A DNA stretch of 64,000 nt from DASPKM01 sp035628135 (lineage in GTDB: Bacteria > Bacteroidota > Bacteroidia > Chitinophagales > Chitinophagaceae): positions 310,001 to 374,000 of the forward strand of contig DASPKM010000004.1 of the NCBI GenBank assembly GCA_035628135.1, read 5' to 3'. Positions 44,790 through 53,273 of this stretch are shown one piece after another. The translations under genes and the position numbers were made by a program. Each line of letters starts with the position of its first letter. Position 1 is the first letter of the stretch. The notes under the pieces were generated by a model. The model worked only from the letters and a program-made list of their open reading frames with translations. It ran no database searches and was not told the origin of the DNA.

Positions 44790-45176
44790 ATTAACCCCTT
44801 ATCCGTATACCCGCCGGTTTCTGTTCGGCAGCAACCAATAGAGCATACTATGCCGTTCGAAACTTGTCCCTTCCCACCCGCCGGAGATTAAAAGCCCCCT
44901 AATCGGTTGGCCCCGACTTTCAAAACCGCTGAGGAACGGCAAGGAAAGCAACAGCCAGCAGCAACAGCTTTAAACAATTTCATCAGGCAAATTTGGGCAT
45001 CAAGTCAATGTTGCCTGGTTATCGTCATAAGGTCCTTCATCAAAAAAGCATGAAAAGACAAGCATGCAAAGCTGAATACTTTGATGTTACTAAGAACCGC
45101 GAAAGCACACTGAAGCAAGGTATAGCCTTAGCAAGCGCAGAACTTCAAAAAGGTCTGCTGCCCGGCAAATGTTGCC
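44790..45176. other. Gene-free stretch at the right edge of the metal region
   Basis: It contains GAAACTTGTCCCT (44859-44871), the same 13 bases as at 33558-33570. On the minus strand a 31-codon frame from 44983 begins like a signal peptide (MKLFKAVAAG) but soon ends, perhaps a remnant. No other gene or hairpin is seen. Confidence 0.4.
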
Positions 45177-45725
<549 letters not shown>

Positions 45726-45865
45726 AACGCATATTTTGGACAAACAAGATAACAAAAATCATAATAGGATGACTTTGTAAGCCTATTTTGACACCTGGTT
45801 CGGGTGGGAACCAATGGACATAAGGGAGTTATAATCGGAATGAAGATTCGTAAAGCGGCTCTTAG

Positions 45866-46261
45866 TTATTGACTTTTTTCCTTTAGGAAAACTATGGTAA
45901 AAGGATGCACTACGCCTTTCATTATGTTATTTTTTATGACCGGGTCGTCGTTCATTATTCTTTTTGCTGCTTCAATATCTTTCGCCTCAAACACTACGAT
46001 TCCAAAAAGCTCGGGATCGTAAACGTTGGAGGTGCGGCCCAGCACGTAGCCCTTTCCTTCGTCAACCAGGTCTTTTACATAGGCAACATGTTCCCGTACA
46101 ACCCCTGATTCTTTTGGTCCCCATCTGATGGCTTGTTTGAATTCTGCAGTGTAAGTTAGCACGTATACGAATTGGCTGGAAGTTTGCGGCTTGTTATTGC
46201 CGTGCTTTGCCCCGAAACCTCCCAGCAGTATCACCGTGGCCAGCAGTATTTTGGTGATCAT
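45866..46261 (-). CDS. YciI-like protein with signal peptide
   Basis: This encodes 131 residues. A signal-like segment (MITKILLATVILLGGFG) precedes a YciI/Dabb-type ferredoxin-like domain with REHVAYVKDLVDEGKGYVLG and DDPVIKNNIMKGVVHPF, including the conserved His and Asp pair of YciI. The enzyme activity of the family is mostly unknown. It ends 140 bases from the DinB gene and starts 20 bases after the peptidase gene on the same strand, so the two may be co-transcribed. Confidence 0.8.
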   Translation of the reverse strand: MITKILLATVILLGGFGAKHGNNKPQTSSQFVYVLTYTAEFKQAIRWGPKESGVVREHVAYVKDLVDEGKGYVLGRTSNVYDPELFGIVVFEAKDIEAAKRIMNDDPVIKNNIMKGVVHPFTIVFLKEKSQ

Positions 46262-46281
46262 GACAGTAAATTTATTGCAAG

Positions 46282-47673
46282 CTACGGTTTTGAAGGCTTT
46301 GACTTAGATGCGGCTAACTTTAATTGTTGTTCAAGAGCGTTTTCAACTAAATTAATTACAACCAGCTGTGTTTTATCCGCCACTAACTGCAGTTCTATAA
46401 AATCTTTTTTCGCATTTGGTTGCCAATTCTTCAATTCAGGAAAATTTTCCCGGATCAATCTTAATTTCTTTTTGTTGTCCCCCGATACAATAATAACCTT
46501 CGTCACGGGCATTCGTTTCAATTTCCCGAAAGATTCAGCAGAGAAATCGCGGTAATATTCACCTTCAATATGAGTGGGATAGATGCTGTCTAACGCAGCA
46601 AAGTGAGAAGGATCGTCTGAAATAGCGTACCTGCTTTCTAATATATAATCCAGTTCGGTGATCGAATTTGGAATACTGTCCTCGTAAATTTTTATATACC
46701 GGTCTACCAATGTTTTGTCGATGGGTTTCTTGTTATCGATGTATTCCTTTATAAGTGGGTACATCAGTTTTCCCATACGGCTGATGTATTTTTGGTTGTA
46801 CCAATTACCAGGATTTAACCTGCCGCTTAATTTTTCAGAAAAATATCCATTGCCAACCGCCGTCGCCCATGATTCATCCAGTAACCTATAAGCATACCGG
46901 CTAAACTTCGACGGATTGGCGGTAAACCAGGCATCCATTTCTTTTTTGAATGATAATGGTTGTGCATCATAGAGAAAATGAGATAATTCATGAAGTAAAA
47001 CCGATAACAGGGCATTGTAATTAGTGAGCGATGCAGGAATAGCGCTTACGGCAATATTATTAAAATTGGCCGCCGTGAAGCCCACGGAATTAGGAAGTGG
47101 ATAAAACGTAAATACAAATGGGATGGAATTATCCCACGAAGCATTATAGAATTGCTTTGCCTGATCAAAATAGCCTGCAATATTCTTTAAAACCAATAAT
47201 GCCTCAATGTCCTTCACCTGTTTTTCAAATGTGATCTTATTGGGCTCATAAATCAATGATTCATACACGGGCGTAAATTCCTGTATGATAGCAACCCATT
47301 TATTCAGATCATCAACAGGGATTAATCCGATCGAGCGCATTTTAAAATCCTGTAAACTTTGAGCGTTTATAAGATGCTGATTTAAGATCGACCCTGTTTC
47401 CGCTCCCTGTTTGGTAAAAGGAGGATAATCCCTGAATGAATGTTCATAGTTCACATAAATGGAATCAAATGATGCAAGCAGTGATTTATATCGCTCATTA
47501 TTAAACTTCGAATCGGTAAAGAGCTTTTTAAAAGGATTCGGGCCTCTTTGCGCAGAAAGGTTTCGAATAAATACCGTCACCGCATAAGGCCTGGAAAACT
47601 TTACTTGAAATTGTATTTCAGCAGTGGCTGACAGATGGACGAGCAGGCCTAACAAAAAGAATAGTTTCTTCAT
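46282..47673 (-). CDS. Putative secreted zinc metallopeptidase (HExxH)
   Basis: This encodes 463 residues with a signal peptide (MKKLFFLLGLLVHLSATA). A zinc-binding helix LLHELSHFLYD gives His228, Glu229 and His232. Glu267 in LLDESWATAVG is well placed as the third ligand, as in gluzincins. The flanking regions match no family I can name; DUF4932-like proteins are the nearest in style. The substrate is unknown. It heads a possible two-gene transcript with the YciI-like gene and lies next to a T9SS subtilase. Confidence 0.65.
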   Translation of the reverse strand: MKKLFFLLGLLVHLSATAEIQFQVKFSRPYAVTVFIRNLSAQRGPNPFKKLFTDSKFNNERYKSLLASFDSIYVNYEHSFRDYPPFTKQGAETGSILNQHLINAQSLQDFKMRSIGLIPVDDLNKWVAIIQEFTPVYESLIYEPNKITFEKQVKDIEALLVLKNIAGYFDQAKQFYNASWDNSIPFVFTFYPLPNSVGFTAANFNNIAVSAIPASLTNYNALLSVLLHELSHFLYDAQPLSFKKEMDAWFTANPSKFSRYAYRLLDESWATAVGNGYFSEKLSGRLNPGNWYNQKYISRMGKLMYPLIKEYIDNKKPIDKTLVDRYIKIYEDSIPNSITELDYILESRYAISDDPSHFAALDSIYPTHIEGEYYRDFSAESFGKLKRMPVTKVIIVSGDNKKKLRLIRENFPELKNWQPNAKKDFIELQLVADKTQLVVINLVENALEQQLKLAASKSKPSKP

Positions 47674-47781
47674 GTCGGGAAAATTACGGAATCAGGAAAA
47701 CCTGGCAATTACTGGTGAGATTTAGCAGGATTCGCCAAGCGGCATGGAAGAGCCTGGAATTAAGCCTTCGAAGCCTTCATC

Positions 47782-50064
47782 TTACCGGCTAATGATCAAC
47801 TTACCCGTTTGTTCGAAATCCACTCCCTGGCAACGAACGAAATACAATCCCGCAGCCAAATGGTTTAACCACAAGTCCGTTCTTTGCAGCGCGGGCGATG
47901 GCGGTAAGGTTGCAACATGCACCAGTTGTCCCAGCATATTGTAAATGGACAGCTTCAGCAACACATTGCTGCGGTATTCAACGGTCACTTCTCCGTTTGA
48001 AGGATTGGGATAGAACCGGAATGTATTTTCGGGTACAGGACCTGCAGGTGGAGGTGGTGGATCGCGGTCAACAGTGCAGGTCAGCCACTGTTTACATACG
48101 CCACTTACGTCGGTTGAAACATCGGTAAGGGCCTTAAAGGCGTCTATTTTTCCCCAGCCTGCTACATTGCTAGGTATTGGACCAAATACCCTCGCGAAGC
48201 TATCGACGTAAGCAGTTGATTTAATTCTGTTGATGACCTGGTCCCGGTCGAACGAAGGAAACCGCTGCCAAACCAGTGCCGCTATGCCCGCGGTAATCGG
48301 GCTTGATGCGCTCGTGCCGCTAAACATCTGGTAGCTATAGTCGATGATGTTTTGGTGACCATAAAAAGTAGTCCACCGGCTATTGGCGCTCAATACATTT
48401 TCGCCCGGTGAAAGAATATCGGGCTTTATTCTACCGTCGAGCGTAGGGCCATGACTGGTAAAATAAGTGAGTTGGCAGGGAAAATACGCATGTACAGCCA
48501 CGTTTTGCAGAGGATTCACATAACAGTTGCGGATGTTATAAGCGCCGGACGAAAGAACAGTAAACGCATTAGAAGGGATACCCGAAGTATATGCGCAATC
48601 GGTGCTGCGGTAAGTAGGATCATTGGGATAAGGATTAACACCGAAATGGTACAAGGGATGCAGGTTGAAGAATGGGAAATATCCGTGCACGGTGCCGCTT
48701 CCCTTGAAGATAAAACGGTGGATATGCCAATCGATATTACCCAGTGGTGGAGACGTAAATTCTCTCAATGAAATGATCAGTTCATCGTAGTCATCACTAT
48801 AATGCGAGGCAGTAAATCGAAACGAAGCTGAAGGCTGGCCATTTTTGAGGTAACTGGTAAATTGAATAGGTGTTGTGCTGTTAATAATGTTATCGATGCG
48901 TAAATAAGGTGTTTGATAAAGAATCGAGTCGCGGCTGATAGCCGGCGCATTCAATTGCGGCGAACGGGAATCGGTAATGGAAACAAATAGCGACGAGCTT
49001 TGATGTTTGGGAATGGTGAAATAAAGATCGCCGCCATAGGCCAGGCGTGCAAATCCAAAACTCGAATCGGCATGAATGGGAAACCCGCCCCAATGCTTCC
49101 AGTTATTTCCATCGTTGCCGGCTGATACGCACACCAGCAAATCCGGTTTGTCCTTGCTGTACAAATCGATGGCTTTTTCAACGAGCGTTTTGCCATCGTG
49201 CGGGCCGCCCCACTGCGTACCCAGGCTGATATTAATGACGCATTTTTTTTCCGCGGCCTTTGCTCTTTGATAAATGAAAGCAATGGCATCTATGATGCGG
49301 TCGCTTCGCAACAAAGTATCGGTAAAAGCGGTTAAGGCTACCCCAACAAGCGAAGCATCGGGCGCCACACCTTTTTCACCGGCAGCTAACGCGGCTACAG
49401 GAGTGCCGTGATTAGCATACCCAAAAAGATTATGCATTACATGTGGCGGATTATAGTGATATGCAGGGGTAAGAAAAGTATTAAGCGTGTCCCTCTCCCA
49501 AAGCGTACCATAGTTAAACCCTGGCGGATGATCTCCGTTTCGGTCCATATTCCAGATCGCTTCGATTTTGGTCTTGCCGGTTGAATCCACAAAATCCGGG
49601 TGGCCGAATTCAATGCCATCGTCGATAATGCCAATAAGAATGCCTTTGCCCGTGTATGGCATGTTAAGCGGTGCCATGCCCGCCAGCACTTTGTCCACCG
49701 TAGTATAGGTCTTCATCAACGTATCATTATGACGGCGGAATAAAAGCGGGAGCTCGAGCCTTTTAATGGCTGGCAGGTTTGCTATTGCCTGCAACCGGTC
49801 GAGCGGTATGCTGGCGGTGGCAATGGTGCCGGCAACGGTCCTTATCTCCAGGCCTTGTTTTTTCAACAAGTCGAAATCGCCGCCCTCGTTTATTTCGATA
49901 AAAAGCGCGATGTAAGCCTGGTTGTTGCGCGTTTCAATAAAGCGTTGGTCTTTTTCTTCGCTGGCGAGAAAGAGTTTTAATGAAGCGCTGTATTTGGATT
50001 GAGCCATTGCCTGGCTCAGCAAAAGCAATAGCGCCGGGAGGATTGCAATCAGTTTAGGGATCAT
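47782..50064 (-). CDS. S8 subtilisin-like serine protease with T9SS sorting domain
   Basis: This encodes 760 residues with a signal peptide ending QAMAQ. The catalytic triad is Asp148 (GIIDDGIEFGHPDF), His219 (YANHGTPVAALAAG) and Ser585 (FSGTSASSPITAG), with the oxyanion Asn in VSAGNDGNNW. A beta-sandwich insert sits between the His and Ser parts. A proline run (DPPPPPAGP) leads to a Por-type C-terminal sorting domain (FRFYPNPSNGEVTV to the end). It is therefore exported by T9SS and acts outside the cell, probably on proteins for nutrition. No terminator is evident. Confidence 0.94.
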   Translation of the reverse strand: MIPKLIAILPALLLLLSQAMAQSKYSASLKLFLASEEKDQRFIETRNNQAYIALFIEINEGGDFDLLKKQGLEIRTVAGTIATASIPLDRLQAIANLPAIKRLELPLLFRRHNDTLMKTYTTVDKVLAGMAPLNMPYTGKGILIGIIDDGIEFGHPDFVDSTGKTKIEAIWNMDRNGDHPPGFNYGTLWERDTLNTFLTPAYHYNPPHVMHNLFGYANHGTPVAALAAGEKGVAPDASLVGVALTAFTDTLLRSDRIIDAIAFIYQRAKAAEKKCVINISLGTQWGGPHDGKTLVEKAIDLYSKDKPDLLVCVSAGNDGNNWKHWGGFPIHADSSFGFARLAYGGDLYFTIPKHQSSSLFVSITDSRSPQLNAPAISRDSILYQTPYLRIDNIINSTTPIQFTSYLKNGQPSASFRFTASHYSDDYDELIISLREFTSPPLGNIDWHIHRFIFKGSGTVHGYFPFFNLHPLYHFGVNPYPNDPTYRSTDCAYTSGIPSNAFTVLSSGAYNIRNCYVNPLQNVAVHAYFPCQLTYFTSHGPTLDGRIKPDILSPGENVLSANSRWTTFYGHQNIIDYSYQMFSGTSASSPITAGIAALVWQRFPSFDRDQVINRIKSTAYVDSFARVFGPIPSNVAGWGKIDAFKALTDVSTDVSGVCKQWLTCTVDRDPPPPPAGPVPENTFRFYPNPSNGEVTVEYRSNVLLKLSIYNMLGQLVHVATLPPSPALQRTDLWLNHLAAGLYFVRCQGVDFEQTGKLIISR

Positions 50065-50123
50065 GTCTTAAAATTACATTTTGTCTTGATACCTCCGGGC
50101 TATCGAGCAATGGCCAGATGATC

Positions 50124-50432
50124 TTATTGAAGAGCTTGCTCTATTTCAGCACTTCCCTTTCCCCTGCTGTCAGCGGCGCCTTCAAAACCTACTATCCTTC
50201 CGGCCGCATCAAAAGCATTTCCACCTTCTTTCCATATTTCCAGTCCAGCCCTGGTGGCAAGCGGATGTGCTGATGAGACTATACCGGTTGGAGAATGGGA
50301 CTGTTGCGCAAAACCGTGAAGCCCCACGACGAAATGCACAATGATCAATAATCTCAGGCCCCTGTAATAGTTGCTTTTAATCTTCAATAAGCGTGTTTCC
50401 TTTCCTTTTTTTGAAAATGCTGAGTGCTTCAT
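50124..50432 (-). pseudogene. Gamma-glutamyltransferase remnant with internal deletion
   Basis: This is an uninterrupted frame of 102 codons. After an N-terminal hydrophobic segment it reads GIVSSAHPLATRAGLEIW, KEGGNAFDAA, the exact start of gamma-glutamyltransferases. It jumps directly to GRIVGFEGAADSRGKGSAE, their last residues. All of the large subunit core and the catalytic Thr of the small subunit are gone, about 450 residues by family length. The deletion is in frame, so a short product could be made but not an enzyme. Confidence 0.8.
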
Positions 50433-50472
50433 CGGGTACTTTGGGTGTTTAAATCTCCGAATGTAAAAGCTG

Positions 50473-50790
50473 TTAAGGTACAGGATGCCCGCGAACTTCA
50501 GTAATCACTGCGCCCAGCAAATCGACCACCTCCTGCTGAATAACTCCAATCTGTTCAACTTCGTCGCCGGCTCTCCAGTGATTTCCTTCTTTTATGAGCG
50601 TAAGACGTTGGGTGCCTTTGCCGGACTGAAGCAGTACATCGTATGTTCCCGTAAGCAGTCCTTCCCAGGAAATGGTTTCTGCAAGCGCCGCTTTGTAAAA
50701 AACATCGTTGTGCGTGAAGGTGGTGGTAAAAACCAGGTGTTCGGAAGTGTCGGGAGCTTCTGGCCTGCCAGTGACGAGTTGGTAGTCCAT
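50473..50790 (-). CDS. Small protein of unknown function
   Basis: This encodes 105 residues, acidic, without signal peptide or membrane helix. The sequence alternates as in a small beta-rich fold (EHLVFTTTFTHNDVFYKA, TGTYDVLLQSGKGTQRL). I recognise no family. It stands between the GGT remnant and a tRNA-like fragment. The coding call rests on the open frame and even codon use only. Confidence 0.5.
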   Translation of the reverse strand: MDYQLVTGRPEAPDTSEHLVFTTTFTHNDVFYKAALAETISWEGLLTGTYDVLLQSGKGTQRLTLIKEGNHWRAGDEVEQIGVIQQEVVDLLGAVITEVRGHPVP

Positions 50791-50913
50791 ATTGGTTTGT
50801 TTAGACTACTAATTTAAATAAAACTGTGTTCTTTGGGCTACCAGCTTTATGAATGGCTCGGTTGCCTTACAAGCTGCTGCGACAATGCCTGGCACGTTGA
50901 TCTGCGCGGTTCT

Positions 50914-50937
50914 GAGCTCGAATCCCTCGCGTTCCGC
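50914..50937 (+). pseudogene. Possible tRNA 3'-end fragment
   Basis: GAGCTCGAATCCCTCGCGTTCC with following G resembles a tRNA T loop, T stem and acceptor 3' strand. The matching 5' acceptor strand (GGAACGC) is not found in the preceding 90 bases, so it is only a fragment. Confidence 0.35.
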
Positions 50938-50946
50938 TAAAATGGA

Positions 50947-50979
50947 AAAAGCCTTCAAGTCGTTGGCTTGAAGGCTTTT
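50947..50979 (-). terminator. Strong hairpin terminator
   Basis: A perfect 13-bp stem (AAAAGCCTTCAAG with its complement) closes a 7-base loop and continues into TTTTTCC on the minus strand. It lies 67 bases after the stop codon of the 51315 gene, which it should terminate. Confidence 0.75.
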
Positions 50980-51045
50980 AGTTCGAAATATATTTGAATG
51001 CGCCCGAATCCTTTCTGCATTCGAGGTGGGCATTTTGAAGACAAC

Positions 51046-51315
51046 TTAAAATTCCTCGGTCAGCAAGGACAAACGCGTGATTTCAGAACCGTTAAAGATC
51101 CTGGAAAGGTTCACGTCCCTGGACTTATTGTATTGATCGATGTTTTTTCTGCTTACGATTCGCCAAAAATTCTTTGTGCTTAAATCTTTGTAATCTCTTT
51201 CATTAGTCAGGAAAAGACCGTAAATCGACTCTCTTTTTTGAAAATTGATCTTAACATATTGGTTTTTGCCGGACGCTGTTTTATTCAAAAAATTCTGTAT
51301 TTGTTCTGAATTCAT
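51046..51315 (-). CDS. Small conserved-looking protein of unknown function
   Basis: This encodes 89 residues from the ATG at 51315; an in-frame ATG at 51339 is possible. It is basic and rich in Asn, Lys and Ser (MNSEQIQNFLNKTASG, KNFWRIVSRKNIDQY, NLSRIFNGSEITRL). There is no signal peptide or membrane helix. The basic character and the neighbouring RNA helicase would fit nucleic-acid binding, but this is only a suggestion. A strong terminator follows. Confidence 0.6.
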   Translation of the reverse strand: MNSEQIQNFLNKTASGKNQYVKINFQKRESIYGLFLTNERDYKDLSTKNFWRIVSRKNIDQYNKSRDVNLSRIFNGSEITRLSLLTEEF

Positions 51316-51471
51316 AATGGAATTTATTGTTAAGGACATCTTATAAACTATCGAAGTAAACCAAGGGATCCAGATGACGTTTAACCCCTCAATCGGTGCA
51401 AAGATAGTTCATTCCGGAACATTCTGAACCATCTCCATGTCATTACTGGCAGGCTTATCCGCATTTTAGCA

Positions 51472-51500
51472 TTGCTTTTCTAAAATAAAGCTTATCTTTG
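51472..51500 (+). promoter_or_regulatory. Promoter of the DEAD-box helicase gene
   Basis: TTG at 51472-51474 is 18 bases before TATCTTTG at 51493-51500. Transcription from near 51507 would give a 110-base leader with a small hairpin (GCTC-ACAA-GAGC), as is common for cold-induced helicase genes. Confidence 0.65.
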
Positions 51501-51616
51501 CTGTCTCTTATTAATCGACTTAGATAAATTTCTTCCCCGAACGCAGAAGCTCATCTGGTCCTTGTTAGAGACCAAACGCTCACAAGAGCTATTTTAAAAT
51601 AAAAGAATTTTCATTA

Positions 51617-52756
51617 ATGTTATTTGAACAATTAGGTTTGACAGCGCCTTTATTAAAAGCGCTTCAAAAAGAGGGTTATAATGTGCCTACCCCAATACAG
51701 GCACAGGCTATTCCGCACGCATTGAAAGGAAAAGATATTCTGGGCCTGGCACAAACAGGAACCGGCAAAACCGCCGCGTTTGCGCTACCGATACTGCAAT
51801 TGCTTGGCAAAGAGCAAAGCAAGGGCTACAAACATACCAGGGCCCTGATATTAACACCCACGAGAGAACTGGCTGTGCAAATCAGCGAGAGCTTTCAAAC
51901 TTATGGACGCTATACCGGCATAACGCAGGAGGTGATCTTCGGCGGCGTTTCACAGCATCCGCAAACTATTGCCTTGCGTAATGGAACCGATGTGCTGATT
52001 GCAACACCAGGCAGATTGCTTGACCTGATGGATCAGGGCTATGTGCATTTAGACCACCTGGAAATATTTGTGCTGGATGAGGCGGACCGCATGCTTGATA
52101 TGGGGTTCATACACGATGTAAAGAAGCTGATAAAAGCATTGCCGGTCAAAAAACAGACCATGCTTTTTTCCGCAACTATGCCGGAGCAAATCTTAAAACT
52201 GGTAGCTTCATTACAGAAAAATCCTGTGAGGGTTGAAGTAACGCCTGCATCATCAACTGTGGAAAAGATAGAGCAATTTGTTTACTTCATTCCGAGGCAA
52301 AGGAAACAATCATTGCTAGTGCACCTGTTGAATGAAAAGAAAATGCGCCGTACACTCGTTTTTACCCGCACCAAACACGGTGCTGACAGGATTGCAAAAG
52401 AATTAAAGAAAGCCAGCATTCATGCAGACGCGATTCATGGCAACAAATCGCAGGTAGCCCGGCAAAATGCCCTGAACAATTTCAAGCAGGGTAAACTTAA
52501 AGTGCTGGTGGCAACGGATATTGCGGCACGAGGCATTGATGTGGACGCGCTGGAGCATGTGATCAATTTTGATCTGCCGGATGTAGCTGAAACTTATGTA
52601 CACCGTATTGGCCGTACCGGAAGGGCGGGCGCTAATGGCGTGGCTATTTCTTTCTGCGATGGCCGCGAAGAAATGGACAACCTGAAAAGCATCAATAAAC
52701 TGATAGGGTTAAAGATACCCGCAGTTGCGCATCGTTTTGAAAGAACTATGGCATAA
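51617..52756 (+). CDS. DEAD-box RNA helicase (RhlE-like)
   Basis: This encodes 379 residues, essentially the bare helicase core. All motifs are present: Q motif PTPIQAQAIP, motif I AQTGTGKT (45-52), Ia PTRELAVQ, Ib TPGRLLDL, II DEAD (about 153-156), III SAT, IV LVFTRTK, V ATDIAARGIDV and VI HRIGRTGRAG. There is no long C-terminal basic tail, unlike many RhlE proteins. It unwinds short RNA duplexes with ATP in the cytoplasm, in ribosome assembly or mRNA decay. Single gene with its own promoter and terminator. Confidence 0.95.
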   Translation: MLFEQLGLTAPLLKALQKEGYNVPTPIQAQAIPHALKGKDILGLAQTGTGKTAAFALPILQLLGKEQSKGYKHTRALILTPTRELAVQISESFQTYGRYTGITQEVIFGGVSQHPQTIALRNGTDVLIATPGRLLDLMDQGYVHLDHLEIFVLDEADRMLDMGFIHDVKKLIKALPVKKQTMLFSATMPEQILKLVASLQKNPVRVEVTPASSTVEKIEQFVYFIPRQRKQSLLVHLLNEKKMRRTLVFTRTKHGADRIAKELKKASIHADAIHGNKSQVARQNALNNFKQGKLKVLVATDIAARGIDVDALEHVINFDLPDVAETYVHRIGRTGRAGANGVAISFCDGREEMDNLKSINKLIGLKIPAVAHRFERTMA

Positions 52757-52777
52757 TCTGGTCATTTCATCTTATAT

Positions 52778-52812
52778 ATCCCTCAATGGACTATGCATTG
52801 AGGGATTTTTTT
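52778..52812. terminator. Bidirectional terminator between convergent genes
   Basis: An 11-bp perfect stem (ATCCCTCAATG with CATTGAGGGAT) and 7-base loop are followed by seven T residues. It ends the helicase transcript and overlaps the stop codon of the convergent small gene. Confidence 0.88.
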
Positions 52813-53101
52813 ATTCCATGACGGCCACTTCGGGCTGAGGAATATGCCTGATGGTAAGCTGATATTTAGTGTTCAGCGCAAAATAAAATTCATTGGTCCG
52901 GGTGAATTCGCACACCGCTTCGTCTTCCAACAATACGGCCGCCAGGCTGGATGCCAGCGGTAACTCAACTATCACATTCTGCAATTTCCCTCCCTTTAAG
53001 TTAAACGAGAACTTATAGCCCGACTTCCTCTTTACGCCTGCTCTTTCAAAATCAGGCGCATTCAAAGTAAGTATTTGTTCAGCAACCAGCGCACGTTTCA
53101 T
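52811..53101 (-). CDS. Small protein of unknown function
   Basis: This encodes 96 residues from the ATG at 53101; a frame extension to 53149 exists but looks like leader sequence. The protein begins MKRALVAEQILTLNAPDFE and has a beta-rich middle (SGYKFSFNLKGGKLQNVIVEL). It ends in short strands with KYQLTIRHIPQPE. There is no signal peptide. I recognise no family. It is convergent with the helicase gene and shares its terminator. Confidence 0.6.
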   Translation of the reverse strand: MKRALVAEQILTLNAPDFERAGVKRKSGYKFSFNLKGGKLQNVIVELPLASSLAAVLLEDEAVCEFTRTNEFYFALNTKYQLTIRHIPQPEVAVME

Positions 53102-53273
53102 GACAATTCGGATAATAGGTAAATACTTAGACCAGACGTTTCTGTACATATAGCTGTTTTATTCAAATTCGATAATAATATATAAAGGTCGCTAATCGCG
53201 GCCAATAAGTGCAGAAATCTTTAAAACAGGGCAAACCAACATCGAAATGAAGTTCCCGTTTTAGAACTGCTAT

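Noticed and set aside
50809..51033. Minus-strand frame of 74 codons
   Set aside because: It runs through the tRNA-like fragment and the terminator hairpin, so it is not coding.
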